Assembly (NCBI RefSeq): GCF_000699445.3
Contig: NC_067195.1
Coordinates: 57,943,091-58,007,090, forward strand
Length of the DNA stretch: 64,000 nt
Origin: Schistosoma haematobium
Taxonomy: Eukaryota; Platyhelminthes; Trematoda; Strigeidida; Schistosomatidae
Reading direction: 5' to 3'
The notes under the pieces were generated by a model that ran no database searches, was not told the DNA's origin, and saw only the letters and a program-made list of their open reading frames with translations. This document shows, piece after piece, positions 1 to 16,145 of the stretch (the first letter of the stretch is position 1; each line of letters begins with the position of its first letter). The translations under genes were made by a program, and so were the position numbers.

Positions 1-100
1 TAGGACGAAACGGCTGTCCAGTGCTTCCAGGTTTCCCATGGTGGTCTAGCTTCAGTTGACTCGTGATTTCAATATGTGAAATTTCTAAAATCTCAACAAA
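1..100 (+). repeat. Truncated hammerhead-associated repeat
   Basis: The window opens inside a repeat that reads TAGGACGAAACGGC and continues through CCAGGTTTCCCATGGTGGTC and GTTGACTCGTGATTTCAA. The GGACGAAAC segment looks like the 3' side of hammerhead stem II followed by the GAAA core, and CTGTC could hold the cleavage triplet. The CUGANGA half would lie left of the window. The same unit recurs, more degenerate, at 6105-6190 and inverted at 5955-6036. Confidence 0.5.
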
Positions 101-876
101 CCCCTTCTGAAAATAATTTTTACATAAAAAGCTTTAGGAAAACTTCACCTAAGAAATGTGATCAATGGAATGACTTAATAGAATCAGGAATTATTATAGA
201 TATCGTCAAATCTGGAACCACAGTCCATCACAATAAAGCCTATCAAGGATAACTATGCAGCGCTGCGAATTGTATCCTTTTACACTAATCAGAATAAAAG
301 GAAATTATTTGGATAATAAAGCCTTTAGTCAAACTATCGGTACTAACAATAATTAACAACATCAATACTGAGAGAGAGAGAGAGTAAATCACGGAACAGA
401 CAGTCTAGAACAATATGCTATTTCAGTTGTTTGATAGGCTTCAGTCAGGAAGTTTTCGGTGTTCACCCAAATATAAATGATTCTGTCAGGTAATATCATT
501 TCATAGTTTGATCTGCTGGCAATCATAGCATATTCTGTAAATATTTGTCCAATAAGATTGTTATAATCACATTAATTTATTCATAAAAACTTGAATATAT
601 ATTCACCAGAGTGACATATTGTTGTGAAATGGAAATTTCAACGTTTATTTTCAAAAAGGGATAACTAAAGTCATCAATAAAAGGTAGGATAATAAAAGTA
701 ATTTACTTAGTATTAATCAATGGATGAATTTTTCGTAGTTGAACTCCCCGATAAACATTTTCAGTAAGTTACTATTTTTAGTAACCCACTGTATAAATAT
801 AATTTTTAAATAAATTAGGCAGAATAAATAAATTGTAGGCAATGAAATGAGCTACGAATCTTCTAATACTTGAACG

Positions 877-912
<36 letters not shown>

Positions 913-2600
913 TGATGTAAAAACCTCTCATTGTTTCCTTAAATTAGTATCAAACTGACAAAAATGGAAATTAACAGTTAAGAAAGCTTATTTGATTCAG
1001 TGAGTTATTGCAGAATGAAATGACTTCATTTAATTAAAGCAAAATGGAGAGAATTTAACAGAGAAAATCTTCTATTCGACGAAATTAGTACACTATATTT
1101 CATAGTTCGGTCCCATTGTAGAAAATGGGAAACCTAATTCACTCCATGAGGACTAGATCAGTGTGTTCTCATGACACAATAAACCACGAATTACTTCAAC
1201 CTCGATAAATACTTACCAGAAATGGCTATCCATCTAAATTTATCGTTACAAAATTAAGACCTAGACAATAATGTGAAGGATGTTTCGCAATTCAAGAAAC
1301 TATTTGTCTGAATGTAGAATTTAGAGGCGATGTGGTTGCATGGGTAGGTAATTTTTCTTTTGATAAATCTAATTCCCTTCAGTTAAAAAGTAATAGATAT
1401 ATATCAAAGGAAACAAGATTGTTTAAAAGAAATTTTTGTTATATCTTCATTCACACATCGTTTTGATTTATATAGTTATTGGTATTATGAAGAGTTGATA
1501 CTCCCTGTGACAGGTTTAAATCTGGTGACTAATACCAGCTCCATGATGATTATGGATAGGGCTCAGCTACGACTAACAACTAACAGGGAAACTAGGTCAA
1601 GTGCTTCATGCCGTTTGCTACTAACTACCTAACACGTAAACATAATCCGAATAATGAAGTCTATTAGATTAGTGAGCTACATTGTTTTGGAATTCGATCG
1701 ATCATAAAGACTAAAGTAACATAACATTGGTTATCAATCAGTAAGCAGTCGCTGTAAACACCTAGTGAATCACTAGACTACTAAAAATAGAAATAAAATA
1801 AAATTAGACGAAAACATTTTGCTACAAAAGAATATAAAATAAATAGCTAAATTATTACTTTTTGTTTATGTGAAACTGAATTTTGTCTCAGAGGTATGAT
1901 TATGTGACATGTTAACTAAATAACGTTTTTTGAAATAAACTTATATGGCTCCGAATATTTATACGGCTATCTACATGCAATTTCTTCGTTTTATCTGGTT
2001 CTACTCCTTTTTAAAAACAATGGTCATTTAAAACAACTCAGACAATCATGTGAGAACTCCTCGATTTTTGCCGAACGAATAATTATAGCAAATGCTTTGC
2101 TCTTATTCTTAGCTATATGAAAATTGAATGTTTACAAGTAAATGAGACAAACAAGTCCCCGAAATCTTATATGTATCTTTGTACAATTCAGATCTGTTAA
2201 ATAATCAATGGAGAGTTTCCATCCAGCCTTCATTAAGCTGGTCACGAGATGTAAAGTCTTACAAACATGGTTTAAAACATTCTTTACAACTGTTAGTACA
2301 ACTAATTTTTTTTAGTTGATAGACTATCTGCATATCATTCATACAGGCAAGATAAACTAATGACATATACCACTTTTGTGGTTTAAACCTAGTAACCAGT
2401 ACAGTTTACTGTCAGACTGAGCACTGAAACTCTATAAACTCATTGCCACTATGACAATTTACTTTTTAAAAACAAACGACCCACTTTTTCAGAATATGTA
2501 CAAGAACATATTTATTTACAGACAATTTGATATTTAGCATTCCATGTTTATTTTTGATAACAAATGTCGGATCAAAACACGTGAATAATCTTTAAGTTAT
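101..2600. other. Intergenic, no gene recognised
   Basis: AT-rich sequence with stops in all frames. Simple repeats are a GA run near 370-386 and a (TTA)n run near 881-908. No exon, RNA gene or known element was recognised. Confidence 0.6.
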
Positions 2601-2601
2601 A

Positions 2602-4943
2602 TTCCCACAAAAACGCATACACAAAATCACATGGACTTCACCGGATTACACCACGCAAAACCAAATCGACCATATCTGCATCAACAAAACGTTCAGGAGG
2701 ACTATAGAGGACGTGAGAACCAAGAGAGAAGCTGATATAGCATCAGATCATCACTTGCTGATCACCAAGATGAAATTGAAACTCAAGAAGCACTGGACAA
2801 TGGGGCGGACAACATTACAAAGGTTCAATACGGCCTTTCTTCAGGATACTAACAAACTCAACAAATTCAAGATAGTCCAGAGCAACAAGTTCCAGGCCTT
2901 TCATGATCTACTCAATGGAGAAGGAACTACTGTGGAGAGCAACTGGAAGAGGATCAAAGAGGCAATCAGTTCAACATGTCATGAGGTCCTGGGTCACAAG
3001 AAGCACCATCACAAGGAATGGATCACTGTCGATACACTGGATAAGATTCAAGAAAGGAGGAACAAGAAAGCAGCAATCAATACCAGTCGAACAAGAGCAG
3101 AAAAAGTCAAGGCAAAAGCTGAACACACAGAAGTAAACAAACAAGTGAAGAGGAGCATCAGAACCGACAAACGTAAATATGTGGAAGATTTAGCAACGAT
3201 GGCGGAAAAGGCTGCAAGAGAAGGAAACATGAGACAATTGTATGACACGACAAAGAAACTCTCTGGAAATCGCCGAAAACCTGAACGACCAGTGAAAAGC
3301 AAGGAAGGCGAGGTAATCACCAACATTGAAGAGCAACAAAACAGGTGGGTAGAACACTTCAAAGAACTCTTGAATCGACCAGCTCCACTGAACCCACCCA
3401 ACATCGAAGCAGCACCCACGGACCTCCCAATCAATGTTGGCCCACCAACAATTGAAGAAATCAGCATGGCCATCAGACAAATCAAGAGTGGCAAAGCAGC
3501 AGGACCGGACAACATTCCAGCAGAGGCACTGAAAGCAGACGTAGCAGTAACTGCAAGGATACTCCACATTCTCTTCAATAAGATTTGGGATGAGGAACAA
3601 GTACCAAAAGACTGGAAAGAAGGACTTCTGACCAAAATACCGAAGAAAGGCGATCTCAGCAGCTGTGACAACCACATGGGCATCACTCTTCTCTCAACAC
3701 CGGGAAAAGTCTTCAACAGGGTATTGTTAAACAGGATGAAGGACTGTGTAGACGCCCAACTTCGTGACCAACAGGCAGGATTCAGTAAGGATAGATCGTG
3801 TACAGACCAAATCGCAACTCTACGGATCATTGTGGAACAATCAATTGAATGGAATTCGTCACTCTACATCAACTTCATTGACTAAGAAAAAGCATTTGAC
3901 AGCGTGGACAGAACAACATTATGGAAACTTCTTCGACACTACGGCGTGCCTCAGAAGATAGTCAATATCATACAGAATTCATATGATGGATTACACTGCA
4001 AAATCGTGCATGGAGGACAGTTGACAAAGTCGTTCGAAGTGAAGACCGGTGTTAGGCAAGGTTGCTTACTCTCACCCTTGCTCTTTCTCCTGGTGATCGA
4101 CTGTATCATGAAGACGTCAACATCTGAAGGGAAGCGCGGGATACAATGGACATCTAAGATGCAGTTGTACGATCTAGACTTCGCAGATGATCTGGCCCTT
4201 TTATCCCAAACGCAACAACAAATGCAGGAGAAGACGATTAGTGTAGCAGCAGTAGGTCTCAATATACACAAAGGGAAAAGCAAGACTCTCCGATACAACA
4301 TAACATGCACCAATCCAATCAAAATTGACGGAGACGATTTGGAAGATGTAAAAACCTTTACATATTTGGACAGCATAATTGATGAACACGGTGGATCTGA
4401 TGCAGATATGAATGCGCGGATCGGCAAAGCAATAGCAACATATTTACAACTGAAGAACATCTGGAACTCAAAACAACTGTCAACCAACATCAAGGTCAGA
4501 ATTTTCAATACAAATGTCAAGACAGTTCTACTGTATGGGGCGGAAACTTGGAGAACTACGAAAGCCATCATCCAGAAAATACAGGTGTTTATTAACAGTT
4601 GTCTATGCAAAATACTTCGGATCCGTTGACCAGACATTATCAGCAACAGCCTACTATGGGAGAGAACAATTCAAATCCCAACGGAGGAAGAAATCAGGAA
4701 GAAGCGCTGAAAGTGGATAGAACACATATTGAGGAAAGCACTCAACTGTGTCACAAGGCAAACCCTCACATGGAATCCTCAAGACCAAAGGAAAAGAGGA
4801 AGACCAAAGAACACATTACGCCGGGAAATGGAGACAGACATGAGAAAAATGATCAAGAATTGGATGGAACTAGAAAAGAAGGCTCAGTACAGAGTGGGTT
4901 GGAGAATTCTGCTCGGTGGCCTATGTTCCGTTGGGAGTAACGG
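2602..4943 (+). pseudogene. RTE endonuclease/reverse transcriptase, broken by three in-frame stops
   Basis: One frame carries the end of the endonuclease (WTSPDYTTQNQIDHICI, then the catalytic-type SDHHL) and then the reverse transcriptase: GKAAGPDNIPAEALK, AGFSKDRSCTDQI, EKAFDSVDR, GVRQGCLLSPLLF and the catalytic FADD box near 4183-4194. A C-terminal region with a WNPQ/RGRPKNTL-type segment follows. Three stops interrupt it without changing frame: TAA 3883-3885 just before EKAFD, where RTE proteins have an aromatic residue, TGA 4627-4629 and TGA 4708-4710, both where family members have Trp. The copy cannot make a full protein. The two TGA codons are shared with copies B and C, so they were probably inherited from the source element. 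Confidence 0.85.
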
Positions 4944-4963
4944 GCGTAAGTAAGTAAGTAATG
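2602..4963 (+). mobile_element. SR2-like RTE non-LTR retrotransposon, copy A (5' truncated)
   Basis: This is the longest of five copies of one RTE-clade element in the window. It starts inside the apurinic endonuclease domain, crosses the whole reverse transcriptase and the C-terminal region, and ends in a TAAG tandem tail at about 4947-4960, the usual 3' end of RTE elements. 5' truncation is normal for target-primed insertion. Copies B (9084-9768), C (16705-17145), D (19005-19816) and E (7965-8335) are shorter 3' fragments. Confidence 0.88.
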
Positions 4964-5254
4964 TTTTAAACTCCTTTCTGAAAAACTTCCATACATTTTG
5001 AAATTAGCTACTGTAAACTTTACAAGGAGTTCTATAATATTAAAATTAAGAGGTAGTTTCATGTTGTAATAGTAACAGACATTAAAACTCACTACTCACT
5101 AATTAGTCACCGAATAAAACTACTAAGAACACCAATTTATTTTTGAGTTGGTTGCCTGAATCTACCCACTGATGTTTAGGGCTGCAATTAATCAGTTTCT
5201 TATTGGCATATGTGCACCAATACAAAAATGAAACAAACTTCACCCCATTGCACA
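4964..5254. other. Intergenic, nothing recognised
   Basis: Short AT-rich stretch between the RTE tail and the SINE. No feature recognised. Confidence 0.5.
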
Positions 5255-5430
5255 AGCTAGTGGTTATAAGGACTCAGTAGCTAAGTTGATAACACGATGG
5301 CACTTAAAGCAAACGGTACTAGAGTCTCGAAATGAACATCAACTCCGGGATGCAAGTACATCCAGCTGATGAGTCACAAATAGGATGGAACGCGCGTCAC
5401 TGATTCCACTACTAGCCATCATCATAGCTT
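5255..5430 (+). repeat. Sm-alpha-like SINE with degenerate hammerhead ribozyme
   Basis: A decayed tRNA-like head (TAGCTAAGTTGATAACACG, then a worn B-box around GAGTCTCGAA) leads into GAACATCAACTC and TACATCCAGCTGATGAGTC, the signature of schistosome Sm-alpha hammerhead SINEs. The core CTGATGA (5366-5372) and the cleavage triplet GTC (5396-5398) remain. The GAAA core reads GGAA, and stems II and I carry mismatches. Self-cleavage is therefore unlikely. Confidence 0.75.
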
Positions 5431-5954
5431 ATAATATTAAGAATACTGTTTGTCCATAGAATTATTCCTAATCTCTCTAAATACTAAGCTTTTAAGAGTA
5501 TGAATTATAAGTTCGTTGTAATCAAGTACTTGTTCTGTTAAAGTCTGACTTGTCGATATTTATGTTCCAAAATGATTTTAAATTTAATAAAACATTTATA
5601 CGAATATTTCTACTATCGACTGGCTAAACGTACAAATGATCGATCACTAGTGAAGTGATTGACTGTTCATTATACTAACATTTTTCTTATAAACATGAGT
5701 ATTTAGAAAATGAAAGGAGGCATACAGACTAATCTAATCTTTTTTAAATAATTTTTATCAACACAACACACAACCTTTGTGAAATTATTTAGTCAAATTT
5801 GGACGAAATTTCTTGTAAAGTAGTCTAATTATGTTCAGACGGAAACCTACAAAGTGGTTAATGGATGTTAATTTTCTTTAGATACATTAGTTTATTAATG
5901 TCTGATTATCACTACCAAGTGATTAAAATGTATTTTTCCTAGGTAATCTCCATG
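5431..5954. other. Intergenic, nothing recognised
   Basis: AT-rich sequence without coding potential or a recognised repeat. Confidence 0.5.
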
Positions 5955-6190
5955 TTACATTGAAATCATGAACTGACCGTTGGACCACCATTGAAAACCT
6001 AGAAACATTGGATGGCCGTTTTGTTCAAGTATGTAACTCTTCATTAGTGAACATTCAAGGCCACGAACGCGGAACTTGAACCAAGAGCCTTCAGTTTCAC
6101 TAAAGATTCTCGTACTGGAACGAAATGGGCGTTTGATGCTTCAAGGTTTTCAATGATGGTCTAACAATGATTGATTCGTGGTTTCAATGA
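5955..6190. repeat. Head-to-head pair of degenerate hammerhead repeats
   Basis: Two copies of the repeat that opens the window face each other. The + copy (about 6105-6190) has GGAACGAAATGG followed by TTCAAGGTTTTCAATGATGG. The - copy (about 5955-6036) reads ACAAAACGGCCATCC then CTAGGTTTTCAATGGTGG. Both retain pieces of a hammerhead core (CTAAAGA or ATGAAGAG on one side, GAAA or CAAAA on the other) with substitutions at required positions. The outer 75 bp or so form an imperfect inverted repeat. Confidence 0.6.
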
Positions 6191-6534
6191 AACTCAACAA
6201 TCTCCAAAACTCTATACTGTTAATCTTTCGTATTTTTATGAATAATTGACCACTGAATAATGACCAATGTTACATATATCGACTCCTTCCTTGTGTTAAA
6301 AATGTTTAATGATCAATTTACGATGTGCCTGCCAGGCTTAGTTACACGATATCACTTGGAATAAGTTGAGATTCGAGTTGGCTGAAGGTAACCGAAAGGT
6401 ACGTCTAGTGGTCACATAACAATTGAATCGACGGATTTACATCAGCACTAAGAAAGATCTAACATATATGACATTGTTCACTACTTAATAATCAGTTATT
6501 CGGAAATTCGCCTTTGTCCTACAAGAGATCTATC

Positions 6535-6610
6535 GCTGCCCGAATAGCTCAGTGGTAACGTCTTTGACTGAGAAACGGGTCAAATCTTCCAGGGAGTATC
6601 AGTGCCCTAT
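6535..6610 (+). repeat. tRNA-like SINE head
   Basis: GCCCGAATAGCTCAGTGGTA matches an RNA polymerase III A-box, and GGTCAAATCTTCC about 40 nt later is a weakened B-box. There is no clean cloverleaf, so this is read as a tRNA-derived SINE and not a tRNA gene. Confidence 0.5.
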
Positions 6611-7964
6611 GAGCTCATGATGCGGGTGAGTACAACATAACGTGAAACCTCAATCTAGGGTTTCATACCGATTACTTTGAACTCTGTTACTTTTTCATAT
6701 GATTCCGACGAATAAATATACTTCTCTATTCATTATATCTAATACGTTTATGTATAATTAATGTTATACATTCAATCTTCAGAAAACTGGTCCTACTAAA
6801 AAGATATTTAGTGTGGAAGTTGACACAGTGGTTATAATCATTGTAAATTATGTAGTTTGTTACTTTTATTCTGTAATCAATTTTGGGAGCTTATTGTCTT
6901 GATTCTTTTTGATAAATAAACCATAATAAACACAGAAATATTATACCGTACTAGAAAAGAATAAAGTAAATTGATACCTACTTTTGAAGCATACGAAGAA
7001 GTGCACTAGGTTTTTTTAAAAAGTCATGCCAGTTACAAAGATCAAGTATCACATTAGGAACTTCATACATTTTCCCGGTTGAATCACATCACTTGCTTTG
7101 TTAATATCTCCAACTTATATTTCATTCAAGTTTGTTTCTTATAGGGTTGTTTGATATGAACTCCCTTTTGTCATGCAACTCATTAACCAAGTACAAGTTT
7201 ATGTAAAAGATTAAGTTTATTGATGAGGATGATCAACCTACTTTGTTCGACATACAAAGTGAAGAATATTTGACAACATTAAACATCCTGTTTTCGACTG
7301 AAGACAATTCATCAATTTTATAATATATCTTGGAATAGTAAAATATAATATTGCACGAAGCTAAATATCATATAATGCCAAATGGATGTTCTATTTACGA
7401 CTAAGCTCTTATATGAAAAGCCTGATGGACTAACAGTCTGAATTTATATACTCATTTAAATGATATGAGGTTATTGAGAAATATTTTTCTGAAATCAAAG
7501 TTTCAGTAATGTCTCAGTCGAATTTAGTTACAGTTTCGTGAATTACTCTTTGAAATTTGGGCTGTAAGTTCAGTTGAGATATATAAAGTGATAAATAAGT
7601 GCAGTGACGAATACATCTTTACCTTCAAATATAAAAGTTTTATCAATTAAATTAGTAAGAATACATAATTACGGTTAAGATACTACAACTGAAAGAGTTA
7701 CAAATGTTCTGAAAACATTTCTTTGATTGAGATTATTTTATCCATTGCTGACAGTTTACATGAATTTATTAAATACAAACCGAAATCATAATGGAAGTAA
7801 TTACTTTCTTAAATATGTTGACAGTGACAATAGATACTAATATGTAAATACATCAAATTGAAGAGTTATTTCTGAATGGCTTTAAAGATCTAAAGACCAG
7901 TCAAGTGCATGCAATAATTTATAATCATGTTAGTCTGATTTCGTAAATGATTCACTCATTCACT
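6611..7964. other. Intergenic, nothing recognised
   Basis: AT-rich sequence with stops in all frames and no recognised element. Confidence 0.5.
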
Positions 7965-8335
7965 TTTGCGTGTTACCCGTCGTGAAGGAGAATAGACTGC
8001 CCACCACTATTCTCCATTCAACTCTGTTCTAGACAATCCTATCCATTTGCTATTCATCCTTTTCATATTTTCTTCCGATTGTTAACAATGTTTCCTCTGT
8101 TCTTCCGGTCACCTTTAAAATTTCAAGTTAGGGCTTTCTTTGTAATGCAGTTTGATGATTTCCTCAATGTGTATCCTATTCATTTCCAATATCTTTTCCT
8201 AATTTCCTCTTCATTTGCATATTGATTTATCCTCTCTCTTTCTCTCACAATAGATTGTTGCTGATGATATCTGGCCAACAACGAACATTGAATATTTTAT
8301 CTAGACAATAGTTTATAAAAATACTTATACTATTC
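7965..8335 (-). mobile_element. SR2-like RTE fragment, copy E (old)
   Basis: The minus strand aligns along its length with the 3' part of copy D: TTTATAAACTATTGTCTAG, then a TGGCCAGATATCATCAGCAA segment, a GGATACACATTGAGGAAATC segment, and the terminal GGAGAATAGTGGTGGGC...GGGTAACACGC. Substitutions and small indels throughout make it the most decayed of the five copies. It has no open frame. Confidence 0.75.
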
Positions 8336-8974
8336 TCATAATAGTTGTGATCATTCTCCAAATTTTATCTCCATCCAGTAGGATTCATAAATGATTAGTT
8401 AATTGAAATAAGAATTATATTAACTAAATTATAATTGCTAATCAATATATACTTATGTATCTTATTATTAACAACTTATATTCCATAACAACATAACTAA
8501 ATATAGTAATTATAATCATTAAAATAAGAGTAAACATGCGTCAAAATTAGTTACAATCAAATAAAATACCAAAAAAAAAATTACAAGAAAACAAAAAACA
8601 TAAACAATTACTTAAATGGCAATAAATCATTATTCATAAAATAATATTCATATAAAAGTGAAACATTTACAGATCCTTAGATTTTTTGAAAAAGAAAAAA
8701 AATAAAAAGTCATATGATTGTAGTTTTTACCTAAAGACAAAAAAAAATTTTTTTTTTTGATCTACTTGTAAGATTTTTAATTAATTCATTAAGTAATTCA
8801 TTCATATAAGTATGATGTTTATTATTTTTAAAAAATATTAATTACCAAGTCAAAACAAAACTAAATAAAATTAAGTAACCAGCCATAATCAATGTGGACC
8901 CTGGTAAAAAAAAATTATGTTAAGGATCAAATTGTCCTATCAACAAAAAGAGATGAAATAATAGTAGTAGCATC

Positions 8975-9010
<36 letters not shown>

Positions 9011-9083
9011 AAACATCAAATACAGAATAATATGGTTCGAAAAGAAAAAAGATGAAGATAATATAGACATTATTTACTTTACT
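8336..9083. other. AT-rich spacer with (AAT)n microsatellite
   Basis: No gene seen. A-rich runs occur near 8571-8760, and an (AAT)n microsatellite at about 8976-9006 sits some 80 bp from the 3' end of RTE copy B. Confidence 0.6.
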
Positions 9084-9768
9084 GACGTACGTACGCTTGT
9101 TACTCTCAATAGAGCATAGGCCATCGACCAGAATTCTCCAACCCAATCTGTACTGAGCCTTCCTTTCGAGTTCTATCCAATTGTTGTTCATTCTTCTCAT
9201 GTATGTCTCCATTTCTCTGTGTAATGTATTCTTTGGTTTTCCTCTCCTCCTATGGCCTTGAGGATTCCATGTGAGGGCCTGCCTTGTGACACAGTTGAGT
9301 GCTTTCCTCAATATGTGTTCTATCCACTTTCAGCGCTTCTTCCTGATTTCTTCCTCCGTTGGGATTTGAATTGTTCTCTCCCATAGTAGGATTTTGCTGA
9401 TAATGTCTGGTCAACGGATCCGAAGTATTTTGCATAGACAACTGTTAATAAACACCTGTATTTTCTGGATGATGGCTTTCGTAGTTCTCCAAGTTTCCGC
9501 CCCATACAGTAGAACTGTCTTGACATTTGTATTGAAAATTCTGACCTTGATGTTGGTTGACAGTTGTTTTGAGTTCCAGATGTTCTTCAGTTGTAAATAT
9601 GTTGCTATTGCTTTGCCGATCCGCGCATTCACATCTGCATCAGATCCACCGTGTTCATCAATTATGCTGTCCAAATATGTAAAGGTTTTTACATCTTCCA
9701 AATCTTCGCCGTCAAGTGTGATCCGATTGTTGCAACGGAGAATCTTGCTTTTCGTAGTTACCGCGTAG
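9084..9768 (-). mobile_element. SR2-like RTE fragment, copy B
   Basis: The minus strand encodes the end of the RTE protein from LDGEDLEDVKTFTYLDSII through YGAETWRTTKAII and LRIR, stops at a TGA (9411-9413), continues in frame through a second TGA, and ends near a GTAC-rich tail at about 9084. The 5' truncation lies near 9768. It is very similar to copy A and carries the same two TGA codons. Confidence 0.85.
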
Positions 9769-11730
9769 ACCACTTCCCAGGGGTAGTTTCTAAATACCAA
9801 TATGATCTAGATCAAACTGTTTATGACTTTCATACACGGATACCAAGTTTAGCTCCTCTCAGCTTTCTTCCAATCTACTCATACTCTGGTCAAAAATTAA
9901 CTTGTTACATGTGACTAGTACTTTACTGCATTGCCTAGGTAATGGACAGCTACTTGTTTTACGATATCCAAGTAACATTTCAAAGATAAGTGCGATCGAA
10001 AACTTTTAGCCTATAAATACCCACTTTCATAGGATATACTTCATTAGGATCGAACAAAATAGAGCGAACTGTTGTACAGTATATTCTTTTTTTAACGTAC
10101 AGATGTCTCACTTACGTCATAGCTGCAGAACATACAACTTTGATAAGCACTAGGCGATATTAACAATTTCGAAGAAAGCTCACAATAAACTCGACAATGA
10201 CCATAAGTTATCGAATAAAATGCATTAATATGGTTCACATATATTTTGAGCACATCCTTCAGCATAAATACTGTTCCTACATGTCTAGGCTGACGGAGCA
10301 GAATTCTGTCGTAAGATTAACTAATATTATTACATTTAAAGGTCATTATAAATCCGTGTGTTTTAAAAGCTGCTAAGAAGTGCATTAGTCTTTAACATAT
10401 CCATACCCAGGTCTGAGACCTCTTTGTTTTTTTTTCAGATCTACTGTTACTAAGCTCTATTTAGGTATCAGATCATTACGAATAGTGATATTTAAGTATA
10501 TTTACTACTCATAGTTTCTAAGATAATATATAAACGAACATAGCATTACTAACATAGTCCTCATAAACCATATCTTATCTATTCAATGATAGTTGTTGAT
10601 AAATCAAATTTTGGATTCCAATTTAAAAATGAATTAAATATTTTCATATTAATTAAAACAATAATAATAAAATGTAATTATTTTCACTTTTATGTATATA
10701 TATATATACTTAAAATAGAAAGTATTCAAATTAAAGTAGGCTGAAATACTTTCCAAAGCATAAAATGACACATACATTCCTAATAAGAAATATTATTGCA
10801 AAAATATTCTGGCAGTAGTATTAAGTAGTATTAAGGTATAAACGATATGTTTTAAAAATGGGAAATTCTTTTGTAAATATGATGTGTTATAAAATAAGAT
10901 AGAATTGAATGTGTAGAAATGGCTCTAAACGCTAAATTTGACGATTTCATTGAAATTTTGAACTGATTCAAATTGAAATACCAATGAAAATCTGGAATGA
11001 TTGAATGGTTATGTAATACTAGTAGTGGAACTCCACAAACTCACATTTAGGAGTTGAACCCAAGATGTTAAGTCTCACATGAGACCAGTTTAACTTTAGA
11101 CAACTGTACTAGAATTCAACGTTATTAATGTCTAACTTCAATGAATCTGAAATTCAAGATAATTTCGAAATTTTGCAAGCCCTAGTTACTAAAATATCTA
11201 ATTCTCTTCAAATATGGAAAAATAACTTTTTTTTAAACTTTTAAATTGCCCTAATAAGTCTGAATCTATTTTAATGTTAGAGGTGATATGATAACTTTTT
11301 GTTTGTTTGTTTGACATCTGATTTGATTGACTTTTATTAGTTTTCACTTAGAAACATCTTAAAAACAAAAAAAATATGATCCGACGTTTCAAATTATTTC
11401 ACCCAAATATAACTGGCCATTAATTTTTTTAGAGCCATTTCTTCTTAGTGTTGTACATTTACAAAATTTATTTGAAAAAAAAGACGAATTAGATTAAACT
11501 CCCATTTTACCTAAAAGCAAATACACATTAACAAAATGATTTATAAATTAAGACTGATTTACTTAATCAGTGGTTATTTGATCGATTATTGATTTTAGTA
11601 TTTTAAATACAAAAAAAAATCAATTTATAACATGATAATCGTATATGGAAATGTGATTAAACAGGTTAGTACTAATTAAATATGAATAACTTTATAATAC
11701 TTTGTAAATTCATTATTTGATGGAATAATA
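9769..11730. other. Intergenic, upstream of the PLAC8-like gene
   Basis: No exon or element recognised with confidence. A (TA)n run lies near 10697-10709. The promoter of the PLAC8-like gene should be in the right-hand part, but no specific element could be identified. Confidence 0.45.
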
Positions 11731-15312
<3,582 letters not shown>

Positions 15313-15661
15313 TTATAACGAAGAAATCGTAAAAGAAATTAGTAAAACATAAATATGAAGTTGATAGTAAGACAAATTAAAATACACTTTCAACATTAAG
15401 TTTACAAAAATGTTATATATTTTAATACAATGTATTACATATAAACTAGTTAACAATTGAATATTCAGTGTATATTTTAACTTGTACTTATTAAAAACAT
15501 TAATCTAACTATTTTATATTCAATTTCAATTTAATTAATACTATAATTGCTAAGTATTTGTTATATAAACTTTTTTGGTAAAACAGAAAGATATTAATCA
15601 TGATTTATGTTGTAGTAATGAGAATGTATTTTTTTTTGTTTTTTAAAAAAAAGTAAAAAAC

Positions 15662-15667
15662 AATAAA
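15662..15667 (+). promoter_or_regulatory. Candidate poly(A) signal AATAAA
   Basis: AATAAA about 350 nt after the stop of the PLAC8-like gene. A plausible 3' end, but the region is A-rich, so chance is possible. Confidence 0.4.
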
Positions 15668-15700
15668 TCATTCAACATAATACTTGAAAGTAATGATTAT

Positions 15701-16145
15701 TGTTGGGGATGTTAGATCCCCAGAACTCACTTGGGAAAGGACCTAATTTTGTAACTTTATTTAGAACATTTGAATTTCTTTGTTTTCGCGCCGATAGCGC
15801 TCTTGTCACCTTCATGTCGTATTTCCCACTGGGAAATATCTTAAATGCTGTTGGTCTGTTGCGTCTTTTAGTATGCTATTTGGTAACTCTTCCCAAAGAC
15901 GGTTTTGTACTGTATATATACGTTTGAATTGTGTTTGTTGTTATCGCTCGTTTCTGGCTGTTTGTAGAATATACTTCCTCATTCCAAGCTTGGACTTCTC
16001 CCTTTAGTTAGCGGGGCTGAGACGCATCAATAGCTAGCTTACTGGTCTTTGATCACTGAGTCTTGTTTCTCGTTCGCAGATTAAGTGAACTCGTAATAGC
16101 TTCTTAATTTAGAATTTTACACAAATAAAGGTGTTCAGTTATTCA
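15701..16145 (+). mobile_element. Candidate solo LTR or unclassified repeat
   Basis: The sequence turns noticeably less AT-rich and starts TGTTGGGGATGTTAGATCCC, like an LTR start. Near 16124-16145 it has AATAAAGG and GTTCA/TTCACA possible ends. No matching partner, primer-binding site or clear target duplication was seen, so this call is weak. Confidence 0.35.

Noticed and set aside
4627..4710. TGA read as Trp (alternative genetic code)
   Set aside because: Flatworm nuclear genes use the standard code; gypsy element 3, PIGC and MRPL49 use TGG for Trp, and copy D has TGG at the first site.
4514..4720. Short open frame across the two TGA codons, conserved in RTE copies A and B
   Set aside because: It is a different frame of recent copies of one element; conservation reflects shared DNA, and the sequence has no family resemblance.
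6535..6610. Functional tRNA gene
   Set aside because: The A-box is good but the B-box is worn and no full cloverleaf with a clear anticodon arm could be drawn.
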